This document shows positions 25,603 through 36,399 of a stretch of DNA of 64,000 nucleotides, piece by piece. The translations under genes were made by a program, and so were the position numbers. The DNA is taken from NCBI GenBank assembly GCA_963576785.1, contig OY756145.1:1860001-1924000 (forward strand), given 5' to 3'. Under the pieces are notes generated by a model. The model made no database searches. It had not been told where the DNA came from and saw nothing but the letters and a program-made list of their open reading frames with translations. Position 1 is the first letter of the stretch. The number at the start of each line of letters is the position of its first letter. The DNA is from Chlorophyllum brunneum. Lineage: Eukaryota > Basidiomycota > Agaricomycetes > Agaricales > Agaricaceae.

Positions 25603-27791
25603 CTAAACACCCCCAGCCAACCTACGTTTCTTCAATTCACTAACGGCACATCCAAAATCATCTTGGGACGAAAGCCGACTGCACCCACCAACGTTTGTGA
25701 CAACTTCGTTCAATAGCGACTGAGCCTCGGAGCGCTGTAGTTCCGGCGAGATCGTAACATGGCTGATACCATATGCTTGGAAACAATGTTGCAAGGTCTG
25801 TTCGATACATTCCCACTGCTCCAGCGAAGTTCCTGCCGGTACGCATACGTGCAAAGACGCTAGAATCACACTGCATTTTTGGATGCACATTCATAGTTCC
25901 AGATGAGATTTTGTTGAATCCGATTGTCGGTCGTAAATGGTTGGTGGTTGTTAGATGATACAGTAAAGCGATCCCGCGTGGTGGCACCCACACCATATGT
26001 TACGATAGCATGATGGTGTAAAGTGAGATGTGTGAAACGAAGGTGAACCATTCCGGGGGCCAGGTGAATGCCAGTCCCAATCGAGAGAGAGTACATAATG
26101 AGAAGATGCGAAACAGGGAGTGAGGAGACGTACGACTGAGATAGATGCCAGACGTGGAGGTCATGAATAGACAGGACATCGGGAATCTAAATATTACGGA
26201 CGAGCAGGATGTGCGTCAGTAGGCGCATCATTGTTCAATTTCCTGGTCAGTTTCCTCCATCGCTATCGATCAGAGAAAAGGTACGAACCGTCAGCAGATC
26301 TTCTTTGACCTTGGCTAGATCAAGATAAAGTGGGGCAGCTTCCAGTAGAATTCGACCCGACTTCAAGGCTGTGGGAGGTAGATTTCGCCAAGGTATCAGT
26401 CAACATACGCTGTGCGGCCCCTTGTGCTAAGAATGGATTTATGGTGGCGGGCACTTACTCATGGGAACTGCGCTTGCAAAAATAATTAGGCTGATGGCCA
26501 GAGAGACGGATGGATCAGCATATAGACGGCCAGGTGATTCTAGCTTCCACATAATCACGGCGGCTATGATCACTCCAATGTCTGTTCGGGAGACAAACAA
26601 ATCTTTCGGTGAGTCAAGACGCTGCGCATCAGAGCTGGAAGAACAGACTGTTGATGGCGTCGGCGAAGAGGTGAATCAGGACTCCAAGCAATCCGAGATT
26701 GTGCTGGTGAACGTTGATCGGTGGGTCGATGGTATGATTATGGGTCGCATGCTATTGGAGCTTTGAGTTAGCACTCAACTTTCTTTGCCATGGGGGATCC
26801 TAGCGCAAGGAAGGATAGAGGAGATCGGAACAACAGGCACATACTATGTGGTCCCGAAGAGTTGTATTCTGGTTCGGCTCCGGTGCAACCATCGGAATAG
26901 ACGGGCCATGTCCGTGACCACCATGTCCATGATGGTCTTCCATATTCGCATCATAAATCCTGTACGCTTTAGCGCTAATGGGAACATACCATGAATCACA
27001 AGGGCACTGATCACATTTAGGCCCAAACCGACACAGCCAATGACCAAAACCAAAAATGGCTCTTCAATTTCCTCTAGATGGACGAACCGCTCAATAGATT
27101 GAAGGAAGATAGAAATTGCTAGCGCTAGGAGGAAGACACCATTGAAAAATGCGCCTGTGGAAAGTTGAGGCTGGAATGAGATCCGAGCCTCGGGGGTTAC
27201 AGCGCGAGTCCGCGGTGTGCTTACCAACCAGTTCTGCACGATGGAAGGCAAATGTAAATTTGACGGTCTGAAAATAGCCATTGAAAATGGTGATTATGAA
27301 TGCGTCAAATAGGGACCAACGTGTTCTCCACTGTCTTGTAACTTGTGACACATTGATTAATTTTCGCTCATTCGCGGAAAATTGACGGAGGAACATACAT
27401 ATGCAGCGGTGAAAGCGATAGCGCTATGTCGGCAACATGAGTAGGCGGCGGAAAGCATCCCGGATGTGTCATACGCACTAGGCTACGATATCCTGCACGA
27501 CCAATGTGAACCGAAAAGGTCGTAAATCCGCAGTTTCAGTGACTCACATTCAGGTAGTGGAACTAGAGGCGACGTCAATTGGTTCGGCTAGGGTTGCGGA
27601 GGTTTTTGTCGAGGTGACGTACCGCATCGGCGATGAGTGCTAGACTCTTGGTTCGGAATCCCACTGAAATTATGGCGAGATAAGTAGGTTAATGGGATCG
27701 AGCGGAGCCAAAGATCCTTGCCTGCAATTTCTGCACAGAAAAACGCAAAACAAATACCCAAGACGATACCAATTTTCGTCGTATTCTTCAT
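25603..27791 (-). CDS. CDF-family zinc transporter (ZRC1/COT1-like)
   Basis: ATG 27791 opens the first helix (IGIVLGICFAFFCAEIA). The second helix holds the metal site ADAFHYLNDIVAY (HXXXD). Later come AFFNGVFLLALAISIFLQS, a His-rich loop (DHHGHGGHGHGP, THNH), HNLGLLGVLIHLFADAINN with the second HXXXD, and a cytosolic C-terminal domain (VLSIHDLHVWHLSQS). This is the vacuolar or ER zinc/cobalt exporter type. At least 13 exons are needed. Exons 3-6 are only 15, 14, 25 and 21 nt. Intron 1 (27664-27721) uses a GC donor (G/GCAAGG). The last intron (ending near 25887) is over 200 nt, unlike the usual 55-60. The final exon ends RRLAGGV and TAG at 25603. Confidence 0.92.
27321..27562 (-). other. Cluster of four consecutive micro-exons in the zinc transporter
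   Basis: Coding blocks 27548-27562 (15 nt, FHYLN), 27479-27492 (14 nt), 27399-27423 (25 nt) and 27321-27341 (21 nt, LQDSGEH) are each bounded by GT-AG introns of 53-60 nt. Joined they read FHYLNDIVAYAIAFTAAY, the expected transmembrane helix 2. Confidence 0.8.
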
Positions 27792-28487
27792 GAGTCTGAG
27801 AGCGACTGTGTATGCTTAAGAGTCTGGGCTGTCGAGGTGCGATAGGTGGGGGAGAAAAGAGAGGCAAGCTCCAGTGTGGGTTTCTGAGAACACGCGGCTG
27901 AAGAGTACGTCACTGGCGTCGTGTAGACGCTCTCGCAGCCCAGCTCATGTACACCGCTGTTGCTATAGGCAGTCGATCGTGTCTCGTCTTTCAATTACAT
28001 GCCTCGCGTTCACGCAGTTTTCTCAATATGTAGACACTTAGACTTTCCAACCACACGTGTACAATGCCCTCGCTCCTGTGGGTAGGCACAACCGCCTACC
28101 AATAGAAGTGGCGTGTTTGCACAGGACAGTATGTTATTTGCACGAGGCAGGCACAAAAATGTGACATTTGAAAAGGGCTGGACAAGCTGACTCGGATGAA
28201 TTAATGTCGCGAAGCCACCTCTCATGACTGGGGCTGGGGGCTCTATGTTAGAAACCGGGACAATCCAAGAACCGCAACCTGTCCCTCATTAATCCGAGCG
28301 GAATCTGGATTGTGTGGACATTCCGCCCCCCGGCCTGACTTCAAGTCACCTCGGGACGCCCAACACTCAACACATTGAAATGAGGGATGAATGTCGTTGG
28401 CATATCAGAGGGACGGTCATTAAACTGACGTGTTGACGCGTCGGAAGTGAAAAAGGCGATAATGAAGAGAATTCGACCGGAGAACGT
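27792..28487. other. 700-bp intergenic region between the zinc transporter and EMC5
   Basis: No coding region seen. It should hold the zinc transporter promoter (its start is at 27791) and the EMC5 3' region. I saw no clear ACCTTNAAGGT-type zinc-responsive element. Confidence 0.4.
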
Positions 28488-29044
28488 CTATGTTTGCTTT
28501 TTATTTGATTCCTGAACATTCGAGAACAAGTTCTTTCCACGATGGGTGTAGCTGGCGAAGCCTATCCGAGCCTCCATTTCGTCGATTTTACTGCGTAACA
28601 TTAGTCACCTGGGGAACCAGAAAAGTGGGGACAAGGCGTACTGTTGCCGCATCTCGCTTGCCCATGAAATCTGCTTGAGCGGAGGACCATAGAGAGCGGC
28701 CCCAATGATCCCGAGAAGAGCCCCAATAAGTGTCTCGATAGCAATCTGAAGAATGTTCCTCGGGCGGTGAGTGGTGCTCGGAGGAAGGCTGCAATGGGAA
28801 AATGGGAAACCCACATCTTTGGGTAGTGCCTCTTGTGGCTGACCCAATGCTTTCAGGCGCGATAGGTCTACGTGGGAACAGAAATTAGCAACGAGCCGGG
28901 TTATGCAGAACAAAAGAACGTACGCTCGTATCCAGAATACCCAGCTGGGTAGTCACTTGTGAGGAGAAGCTAGGGGTTGTCGACGAAGAACTTACCATGT
29001 AGAAGGGCGATCGCACAGAAGAGCATTAAAATACGCGTAAGCAT
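28488..29044 (-). CDS. EMC5: ER membrane protein complex subunit 5 (EMC5/MMGT)
   Basis: Five exons encode about 109 residues. The N-terminal helix is LTRILMLFCAIALLHAGYSG, followed by YEHLSRLKALGQPQEALPKD, a second helix (ETLIGALLGIIGAAL), YGPPLKQISWASEM and HKIDEMEARIGFASY. The PPLK-I-WASEM block and the D-E-M-x-x-R-x-G-F-A block are diagnostic for EMC5/MMGT. EMC inserts tail-anchored and multi-pass proteins into the ER membrane. It is divergent to ZW10 with 130 bp between start codons. Confidence 0.9.
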
Positions 29045-29174
29045 CTTCGCCGTTGTAGGTGGAAGTAGAAGTGAGAGTTCTCCCGCGCAGGCGCCAGCAG
29101 ACTACGTTGCGGACAGCAGCACACGACTACACGTGACACGTAGTCCCCTGCAGTCCTCTCTTTCACCGGCCACC

Positions 29175-32100
29175 ATGGCAGGAATGGCCTTTCCCATACC
29201 CTCGCATCTGCCCCGCAAACACGACGTCTCGTCCAAGATACTGGGCAAGATCGATTCCGCTACATACCAGACCCTGAATTCTGCTCTAACCTCCACTTGG
29301 CTTAATGAACTCGACGAGACCATCCAGACCACCAAAGTATGGCCCTTTCTCACTCTACAATGGAAGGCTGGAATACAAGCTAATGCCATGGATACTGTCA
29401 CGCCACATAGACACGTCTACATGACCGTACCCAAATGGACCTGCCGCAATTTCAGCGTCAGCTCGAATCTGCGAAATCCATCCAAACTAGACTCCAAACA
29501 TTAACGAACAATGTCGACAGCTTGGATGCCGCTGTGACTGATCAGCAAGTATGCAGGTTCCATTTGTACCTTGTGGTCAGGTACTAAATTCACCACTTAG
29601 TATGGCCTTGTCCCCGTCCTACTTCATAGATTGTCCGAACATTCAAAACTTGTCCAAGAAGCTGCTGATATTCAGACCCGATACCAAACGCTGTCACATA
29701 TCCTCCATTGTAAATCCGAGCTCTCGAATCTTGATTCGTTGGTGAGAGCTGGAGAACTCCCGGAGGCAGTAGTTGCGTTGGAAGCACTCTATGTGCTTCT
29801 GGAATCAGCTCCAGACCCCTTGGCAAACTCGAACATTTTTTTGGACTTCAGAGTACGTATCCATATAATCTTTACCGTTTCCACCCATTCATATGCGATT
29901 GAAACCAGCGTAAACACCAGAGCACACAGGCTTTGGTTCAAGAACAGCTCAGTGATGCTTACACTCGCGGTATTGTCATTTCCGCTCCACATTTGGTGCT
30001 TCGGTCTTCCGTTCAGGGTATGCCACCGGTTCCACTCTTTTCCTAAGTTCTCTGACTCCTCTCCAGTCCGGGGTTCAGATGCCGTGCTTTCATTGTCCTC
30101 TATCCTACTATCCCTCACACCCACCTCCTTGGACCAACACCTTTCCACACTACGGCGTGACCTAATAACTCATTTTATTGAATATGTTCTTAAACAGCCA
30201 TCTTCCGTCTCCATAGGCTCAATCGACACTGCCGAGCATTCAATTACTTTAATGCCCGCACCGCCCAACAACGAACCTAAAAGTAACAGGATTGACAACC
30301 TTTCGCAGATCCTGGATTTCCTATCCTCTCACTTATTCCCAGTTCTTCCCCCTTCGGTCTCCTTAACCTTTCCTCAATTGCTATTCAAACCTACAACAAC
30401 GTCCCTACTAAATAGTCTCCTCATCCCTTCCCTTCCTTCTTCTTTCGGCCTCCTCCCACCATTCTTGGATTTGGCCAAGCGCGCTGTGACATTTGAATCC
30501 AAAGCCGTGACGCAGTTCAAGGACAACTCTATTACGGAGCTACCCATCCGGACATGGGTTGACGGACTCGCCACTCATTACGAGAAACAGCGCCGGCTTG
30601 AACTACTGGGTAATTGTCGAGTCATCATTCTGAGCCCAGATGATTCCAAGGACCGATTTCAATTCGAAATCGAGGTTCCGTCGGAATCTGCTCAAGTGGT
30701 GCCTGTACAGGACGTTGCGGGGATCGACAGCGCGGATGGGAGTGACTTCAAAGATGATGCCTGGGGCTTTGAAGACGATGTGGAGAAGAATCCATCTACG
30801 GTGGAGTTGGCACCTGTAAGGGTAGAGGGGAATGACTTCCAGGATGATGCATGGGGCTTTGATGATGAGGAGTCGGTTGAAGAGTCAATACCTCTCGTGA
30901 AGTCCCCAAGAGCAGTTCCTGAACCTGTGGACAACACACCCTCTGAGGATGTTGATGGCGGATGGGGGTTCGATGATGATGATATGACGGTCGATGAGCC
31001 AGAACCCGTGGCGGAGTCGGAGTCGGAGCCAACCTCAGCTTTCTCGCCAGATAAGGCTGAAGCAAACAATGGCACAGAGCCAGATCCTGGGGAGTCTTGG
31101 GATTGGAATGGCGATGCAAATGTAGTGGAAGAGACAGGAGGGGATAATTCATGGGACGACAACCCTTGGGCTGATCCACCTGTGCTAGATGCTCCAACTG
31201 TTGACAAACCCGTCGTTCCTGTTATTGTGCCTGCACCCAAAGCAGCAACGCGACTGGAGAAACTGGCGAACAAAGGGAAGAAGCCAGTGAATGACCATAC
31301 CAACACTACGACTTCCGCCCAAGTACCTGAATCTGTATCAGGCTCACCTCTATCTCCCTACCATACACTCCCTACCAATGGATCCATTCACCACACCGAA
31401 ATGCAAGCCCTGCCTCCGGTCAAGCGCCCACCGGAACTCAAAACGAACCTCGTTTTCAAAGAAAGCTTTGCTGTTCCCACAAGAGCCAAACGACTCGTGC
31501 GGGCAGTTGAGAACATCATAGACGAATGTAAACAACTCCAAGCATCCAGTCTCTTTCCTCTCTATCCTACTGCACCACCTCGCTCGTCAAACCAACCGGG
31601 GAACGTACTCGCACAAACACCCGCCTCGATTGTCGATTTGTACATCGCGATGTACCCTGTAAAATTTGGTGAGGAGTTATCAGAGTCGGTGCAAAAGGGG
31701 ATGCTGTTCTCGAATAGTTGTTTGTATCTCGTACATGAGATCGGGGAAATTGGGAAGTCTTTAGCCGGAAGCGGGGGATTTGAAGGGTTGAAAGACAGAT
31801 TGGAGGAATCCGCGAAAACCTTGGGGTTGATTGGCGAAAGCTGGTATGAGCAAGTTGTGGTAAGCGATTTTCTCGTTTCCTGATTGTTTGTGTTTTGGGG
31901 TGGAGTGCGCTAACTCACTGGCCATGCAGCAAACACTATGCGAGAAAGTTGACGACATCCTTGTGGACGGCGCTAAAGGGTTCGGCTACACAAGTAATCA
32001 AAACCGGTATGATGAGTGCGAGATGGCGATAAACTCGGTCCTACAGGAAATCAAACGGTTCGCCCAACAACTCAAGGTACACGACTACATACATTTTAAT

Positions 32101-32614
32101 AACTGGCGTTAACCCGGAACATTTGTTTTGATAGGGTATCTTGACAAAAGGTAAATACTATACCGTGATCGGTCTCGCCACCGAAGCCGCACTTTCACGG
32201 GTTCTCCAAGACATCCTCGCCCTCTCAGATATACCCGAAGTGGACTCTCACCAGCTTGGCGAGCTTTGCCGAATTTTCAATTCCTTGGAAGGCCTTTTCG
32301 GCGGAGACCCAACGCAAGCCTCGTTCGTAGTAGCGTATGTCCCTTCATGGCTCAAGTTCAACTATCTCTCGGAGCTGTTGGTGCGTTCTCTCGTTCATTC
32401 CCGTCCTATATCTTACCAGAATCTGACGTGACCTGGGCGGCTACAGGAAGCCTCGATGGCAGACATTTCGTATTTGTTCGAGGAAGGCGCGTTGGTGGAC
32501 TTTGAGATCGATGAGCTGGTCAGGCTTGTCAAAGCTCTATTTGCAGATACTGCCCTTCGGACAAATACAATCAATAGGTTGATGAATGGGCATCCTGTGG
32601 CCTCGTCGTCATAG
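29175..32614 (+). CDS. ZW10: ZW10 homologue (Dsl1/NRZ tethering complex subunit)
   Basis: Nine exons encode about 970 residues. ATG 29175 is in a CACCATGG context. The N-terminal half is helical (QFQRQLESAKSIQTRLQTL, LSNLDSLVRAGELPEAV), and the C-terminal part has SIVDLYIAMYPVKFGE, MLFSNSCLYLVHEIGEI and a closing helical block ending INRLMNGHPVASSS, all as in the ZW10 family. ZW10 tethers Golgi-to-ER COPI vesicles; in animals it also acts at kinetochores. A long disordered insert (30741-31180) carries repeated acidic tryptophan motifs: DDAWGFED, DDAWGFDDE, GGWGFDDDD, SWDWNGD, SWDDNPWAD. Such motifs are known in the acidic lasso of yeast Dsl1, which binds COPI subunits. Here they sit in ZW10 itself. 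Confidence 0.85.
30741..31180 (+). repeat. Acidic tryptophan repeat region within ZW10
   Basis: Five imperfect copies of an acidic motif centred on W-G-F or W-D-W, for example DDAWGFED, DDAWGFDDE and GWGFDDDD. The copies are separated by 15-50 residues of Ser/Pro/Glu-rich linker. The likely role as short linear motifs for COPI binding is inferred from Dsl1. Confidence 0.7.
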
Positions 32615-32892
32615 TCTCGAATCTTGTAGTTTACTATTTTCATGGGATAGGTCCCTGATTCCCATTTCTCAATGGGAGTTGGTCCAAAGTAGCGCCAGTC
32701 AAGTGTCTGAGATCGGTGAACAAAGCACAGATGTTCACAGGTTTTATGTCCTTCCCACATAACCCTATAGAGACCATCTATTCTCAATAAATGGGTATAG
32801 CTGAGCGGGATGTGCCAGTTATCAGGAACCCGAGCCTTCCTTCTTACTAGTATAAGACTGCAACCTATCACAAATCAGTACAATTGACACAG

Positions 32893-34483
32893 CTAGGACG
32901 AGTAACCGTACCGTTGAAAATCCCGATTGACTTTTGCCTCCATACTTTTAGATCCAGCACCACCCCCACCTGCCTTCTTTTTCTCCTTTCGCTTCCGTCG
33001 TTTCTCAGCAGTCGAAGCAGCCTCATCCATGGTAAGAAAATCCCGTATAGAAGGTAAATGAGAGCTCTCCAGAGCTTGTAACCGCATTGGTCTCTGTTCT
33101 TCCACTTCTTGGTACTCATGGGTCTCCCCATCTTCCATCTCCAATGAAGGAGAGCGTTTTGGACCATCTATTCTATGTGGAGGTAAGAACGGGAGGGAAG
33201 GTTTTGAAGGGATGGGAGCCGCATCATCTTCCATTGCAATCCATTTTCTTGACGAAGTTGCTGGTGCCGGTTCTTGGGAGTTATCCCTGTGTTCATTCGT
33301 TGGTTTGGACAAGGGGGATCTGAGCTCTGTTTCATCCTCGTCCTCTTCGTCGTCGAAATTAATACCATCGTAATCACCGGCGCCGGCAAAAATGTCGAAG
33401 TCGTCCCCTAGAGGTTTTACCTCTGGTTCTGGTTCTCGTGACTTCCGAGAAATGTGGGGTATTGCCGATGGTGGCTGCCCTGTAGGCACCGAGGTTGGTG
33501 TCGAAACTTCCGCATTGGTCTGCTCGGCTTGACCTTCGATCTTACGCTTTTTCTTCTTCCTTCCGCCACCCTCCGTCGCGTTTTCCCCAGGTTTGGTATT
33601 CTTTTTCTTTTTCTTCTTTCCCTCGGAGCCGATCGGTTTGAACCCAATGGGCCTGAACTTTCCTTGTTTCTTTGCCTCTTCTAGCAATTTCGCTTCCTCT
33701 ACCACTGACTGGTGAGCCTGTGCTTCGGGCTCTTCACTAGGATCGGTTTGTCCTTGCTGAGCTCGTTTCTGTTTGAGCTCTTTAATGAGATCCTCTCGTG
33801 TACGCTTCTTGGGAGCGACTTCGAGGTAAGCTTGCTCAAGGGTGTCGTCATCTTCGGTTGATTCCTGCGCAGCTCGGGCTTTGTTTTGCTCGAGGAGGGC
33901 CATGTCGAGGCCCTTAACGAGAATGGAGTGTTCACTGTCCCCGCCTAGATACTTGCGTTTCTCTTCAACCTGAATTAATTGCCGTTCGCGTCAAAGGCGG
34001 CATGCTTGGATAAAAACACAAGCTCACATCTTTCCGGTTATCGTTGTCGGTGTTTCGACGTTCAAAGTCGTCAAGTAGAGCCTCCACCTTGACGAAGTTA
34101 GGATTGAGACAAACGGAGGTGGTGTCTGTAATACATACGTGAGCATAGTCATTCCCTCCCCCCTCGCGTCGCTCAGCGGCACGATCGCGATACCTGCTCT
34201 CCGCAGTAGGTTTCTTCACTTTACGTGGTTTGAATACAGGCTGTGAGGCATCTACTTTCTTCCTTTCCACATCAGTCGAGCATAGCGCTCTGCACGTCAG
34301 AGAAAAGTGCCTACGATTTCGACGACGCGCTAGAGAGGGCTCCTCGGGAGCCGGAGCTGCCCTGGGCATTTGACGAGGCTCCTGGGGTTTTAAGAAGAAG
34401 TCTGAATGATTCCTATAAGGCCAGAGAAGTCCTGAGCTTGTACTGCGAATATCGACCTGAATGACTGGAAATACCTGGTCCAT
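32893..34483 (-). CDS. RED/IK family spliceosomal protein (SMU2-like)
   Basis: The tiny first exon (MDQ, start 34483) is followed by ESFRLLLKTPGASSNA, SRYRDRAAERREGGGNDYA, then RKYLGGDSEHSILVKGLDMA, the signature of the RED protein N-terminal domain (the YRDRA and YLGGD..HLVKGLD blocks). The remainder is charged and disordered with Lys-rich runs and a conserved end (DFLTMDEAASTAEKR...NRDFQRYGYSS), also usual for RED. RED works with SMU1 in the spliceosomal B complex. It is divergent to the next gene with only 76 bp between the two start codons. The 3' end is 278 bp from the ZW10 stop in convergent orientation. Confidence 0.88.
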
Positions 34484-34559
34484 TTTGTCGAGGGTTGTGA
34501 TGAGGACAGTCCCGGCAGGTAAGCACTTGTGACACAGCCACATTTCCCTCTTCCCCACC
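34484..34559. promoter_or_regulatory. Very short bidirectional promoter (76 bp)
   Basis: The starts at 34483 (-) and 34560 (+) leave 76 bp for both promoters and both 5' leaders. No TATA-like sequence is obvious. It includes a pyrimidine-rich CACATTTCCCTCTTCCCC stretch just before the plus start. Confidence 0.5.
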
Positions 34560-35338
34560 ATGCTCTGCCTCCGGATAATACGCTCTCTGAGAGCAGTACC
34601 AACAGTCTTACTCCTATCCTTGATGCCATACGTTCTGGGAAATACAGAAATTGTCAACTTTGCGAATTCTCTGGCCGAATCTCCAGATATGACACTTGAG
34701 TGGTGCGGCCCGCCGTGCACCATAGTTTTGCTAATTTATGCTAAATTATCTTGAAGGATAAAGATACAAATGGATCCATCCAACAGAGAAATATCACTGA
34801 ATATTACGCCTGTCCTTGACGCGACAGAGGTGTTTCCTGAGTCGGGTCTATGGCTCACGTTGAACCTAGATGATCCCAGTTGGATCTCATATGGCAAATT
34901 TACCCTACGAGCATCTTGGCCTGCCTCTGTAAGTGAATCCCCTCGACATTTCTACGTAGGTTGAATAGGCTTCAGCACCCCTGCGACATCTACCTCAAAA
35001 TTTTCGATCCTCTACATGTCGCACCTCAACTTCTGCGCAACCGCGCCCTCCATCCCACACACAAAAAATATGCGCACGTCTATGCAATCAATACTGGCGT
35101 TCCAACTCCGTCCCCTACTGGCGAAGATATGATGTGGTTGCGTCGAGAACCTGTTCCGATTACCTTAGTCTTGGAACCCCTTCTTTTCGGAGCCCTCCCT
35201 CAATCCATGGTGCCAGTCTTCTTTATGTTGTTAGTTGCGATTGCTATTGCAGTTGCTCTGGTGCCGCCGGTAGTGCGCTACTTCGATGAAATAGCTGCAC
35301 CGTTCAAACAAGAAATTAACCGAACCAAACGGGAGTAA
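34560..35338 (+). CDS. Type I ER membrane protein, resembling Pga1-like GPI-mannosyltransferase subunits
   Basis: Three exons encode about 225 residues. The N-terminus has a signal sequence (AVPTVLLLSLMPYVLG) followed by NTEIVNF. A luminal domain with LWLTLNLDDPSWIS and HPCDIYLKIFDPLHVAPQLL follows, then one transmembrane helix (VPVFFMLLVAIAIAVALVPP) and a short basic tail. Topology and the NTEI..F start after the signal peptide resemble Pga1, the partner of GPI mannosyltransferase II, but this is a family resemblance from memory and the evidence is thin. The second intron's acceptor is taken as TTCAG before CACCCC, which keeps the frame. It is divergent to RED. Confidence 0.5.
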
Positions 35339-35587
35339 CAGTCAACTCCCATTCCTCCCGATTCGGTGATATAGAGCTACCCAATGGTGTCCGAATACGA
35401 TCCGGGTAACCAGTATACTTTAACCTCTCATGTTTTCCAAGGTCCTTCGTGCATGGAGATGAGCTACAACTTGTCGAGCCTTAGCACTACCATACGATTC
35501 TGCTGTCCCTCAGTATTCTCGTGGCCGACACCGGATATCTACTCCTGACAATCATTCCTTTTCTTCCGACATCCCACTCCTCGCCGA

Positions 35588-36217
35588 ATGTCAATTATTC
35601 AACCCGAACTTGGTACGATGACGGCGGGTGATTCCCGCTTGCTATTCAAATGGTCATTCCAGACGTACCATCTCCCTCATCTAACACACCCGTAAGTCCT
35701 TAATCTGGGGCCCGATGGCTCATGCACAGTGGCATGTGCTTATATTGAATTCCCCTTCAGCGATCCTGTAGCCAAGATCACCCGGCACAAACAACATTCA
35801 CCCACCTACTAGTCTGTACGTTCCCCTATTTGTCGTTCATGACTGAATATTGGGAGGTATCGCCTGACATCACTCACTGTAATCCTATCAGCCGCTACCT
35901 CACGATTTCCCGAGTCGGAGGTACTGAAATGTGACCGCCTGCAAGCCACCGAACGCCCACAGGGGACACCCGAGAAAGATACTATCAAAGAAGCGCTCCT
36001 CACCAGCACCAAATTGATGCTGTATCTGGGACGGGGGTATCAAACCTGGATGTTTGGACGTATGCGAGACCCGGAAGAAATGGGGTTCTGGCCTGACATG
36101 ACAAACGAAGAGCCCGACTCACTATGCTTAATCACTGGGCCCCGGTACATACCTTGGATGTCATGTGTGGCAGCGCGAACGTTTCCACCCCTCTGGCACT
36201 TGCCTTTTCGAAAGTAA
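35588..36217 (+). CDS. Hypothetical protein, uncertain gene model
   Basis: Four exons can be joined in frame: 35588-35691, 35761-35811, 35892-35920 and 35963-36217, with GT-AG introns. The product has about 145 residues and includes DSRLLFKWSFQTYHLPHL, RYLTISRVGG and YLGRGYQTWMFGRMRDPE. No known domain. The fourth exon is an open frame of 85 codons. One intron is only 42 nt, which is short. The gene would end about 180 bp from the convergent F-box gene. An upstream frame near 35460-35620 contains a hydrophobic stretch (TILLSLSILVADTGYLLL) that might belong to the same or another gene. Treat as tentative. Confidence 0.3.
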
Positions 36218-36399
36218 CACACAGGACGCATCATTTCCGCATGGACTTTGTCTCGTCCTTCGCCTGCTTGTTCCGCTTCCTCGTTCTCCGGTGGGCAGTA
36301 AATTCCAACAGACATCAGCATTTCCTATCGACTTCATCATACTACACATCACTAAAGCACGTCCTCCGGACACCCCACACCCTACTACCTCCACTTGTA

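Noticed and set aside
30692..31306. 204-codon minus-strand ORF rich in Ser/Thr
   Set aside because: It is the antisense of the acidic ZW10 repeats; GAT/GAG codons give Ser/Leu-rich reverse frames.
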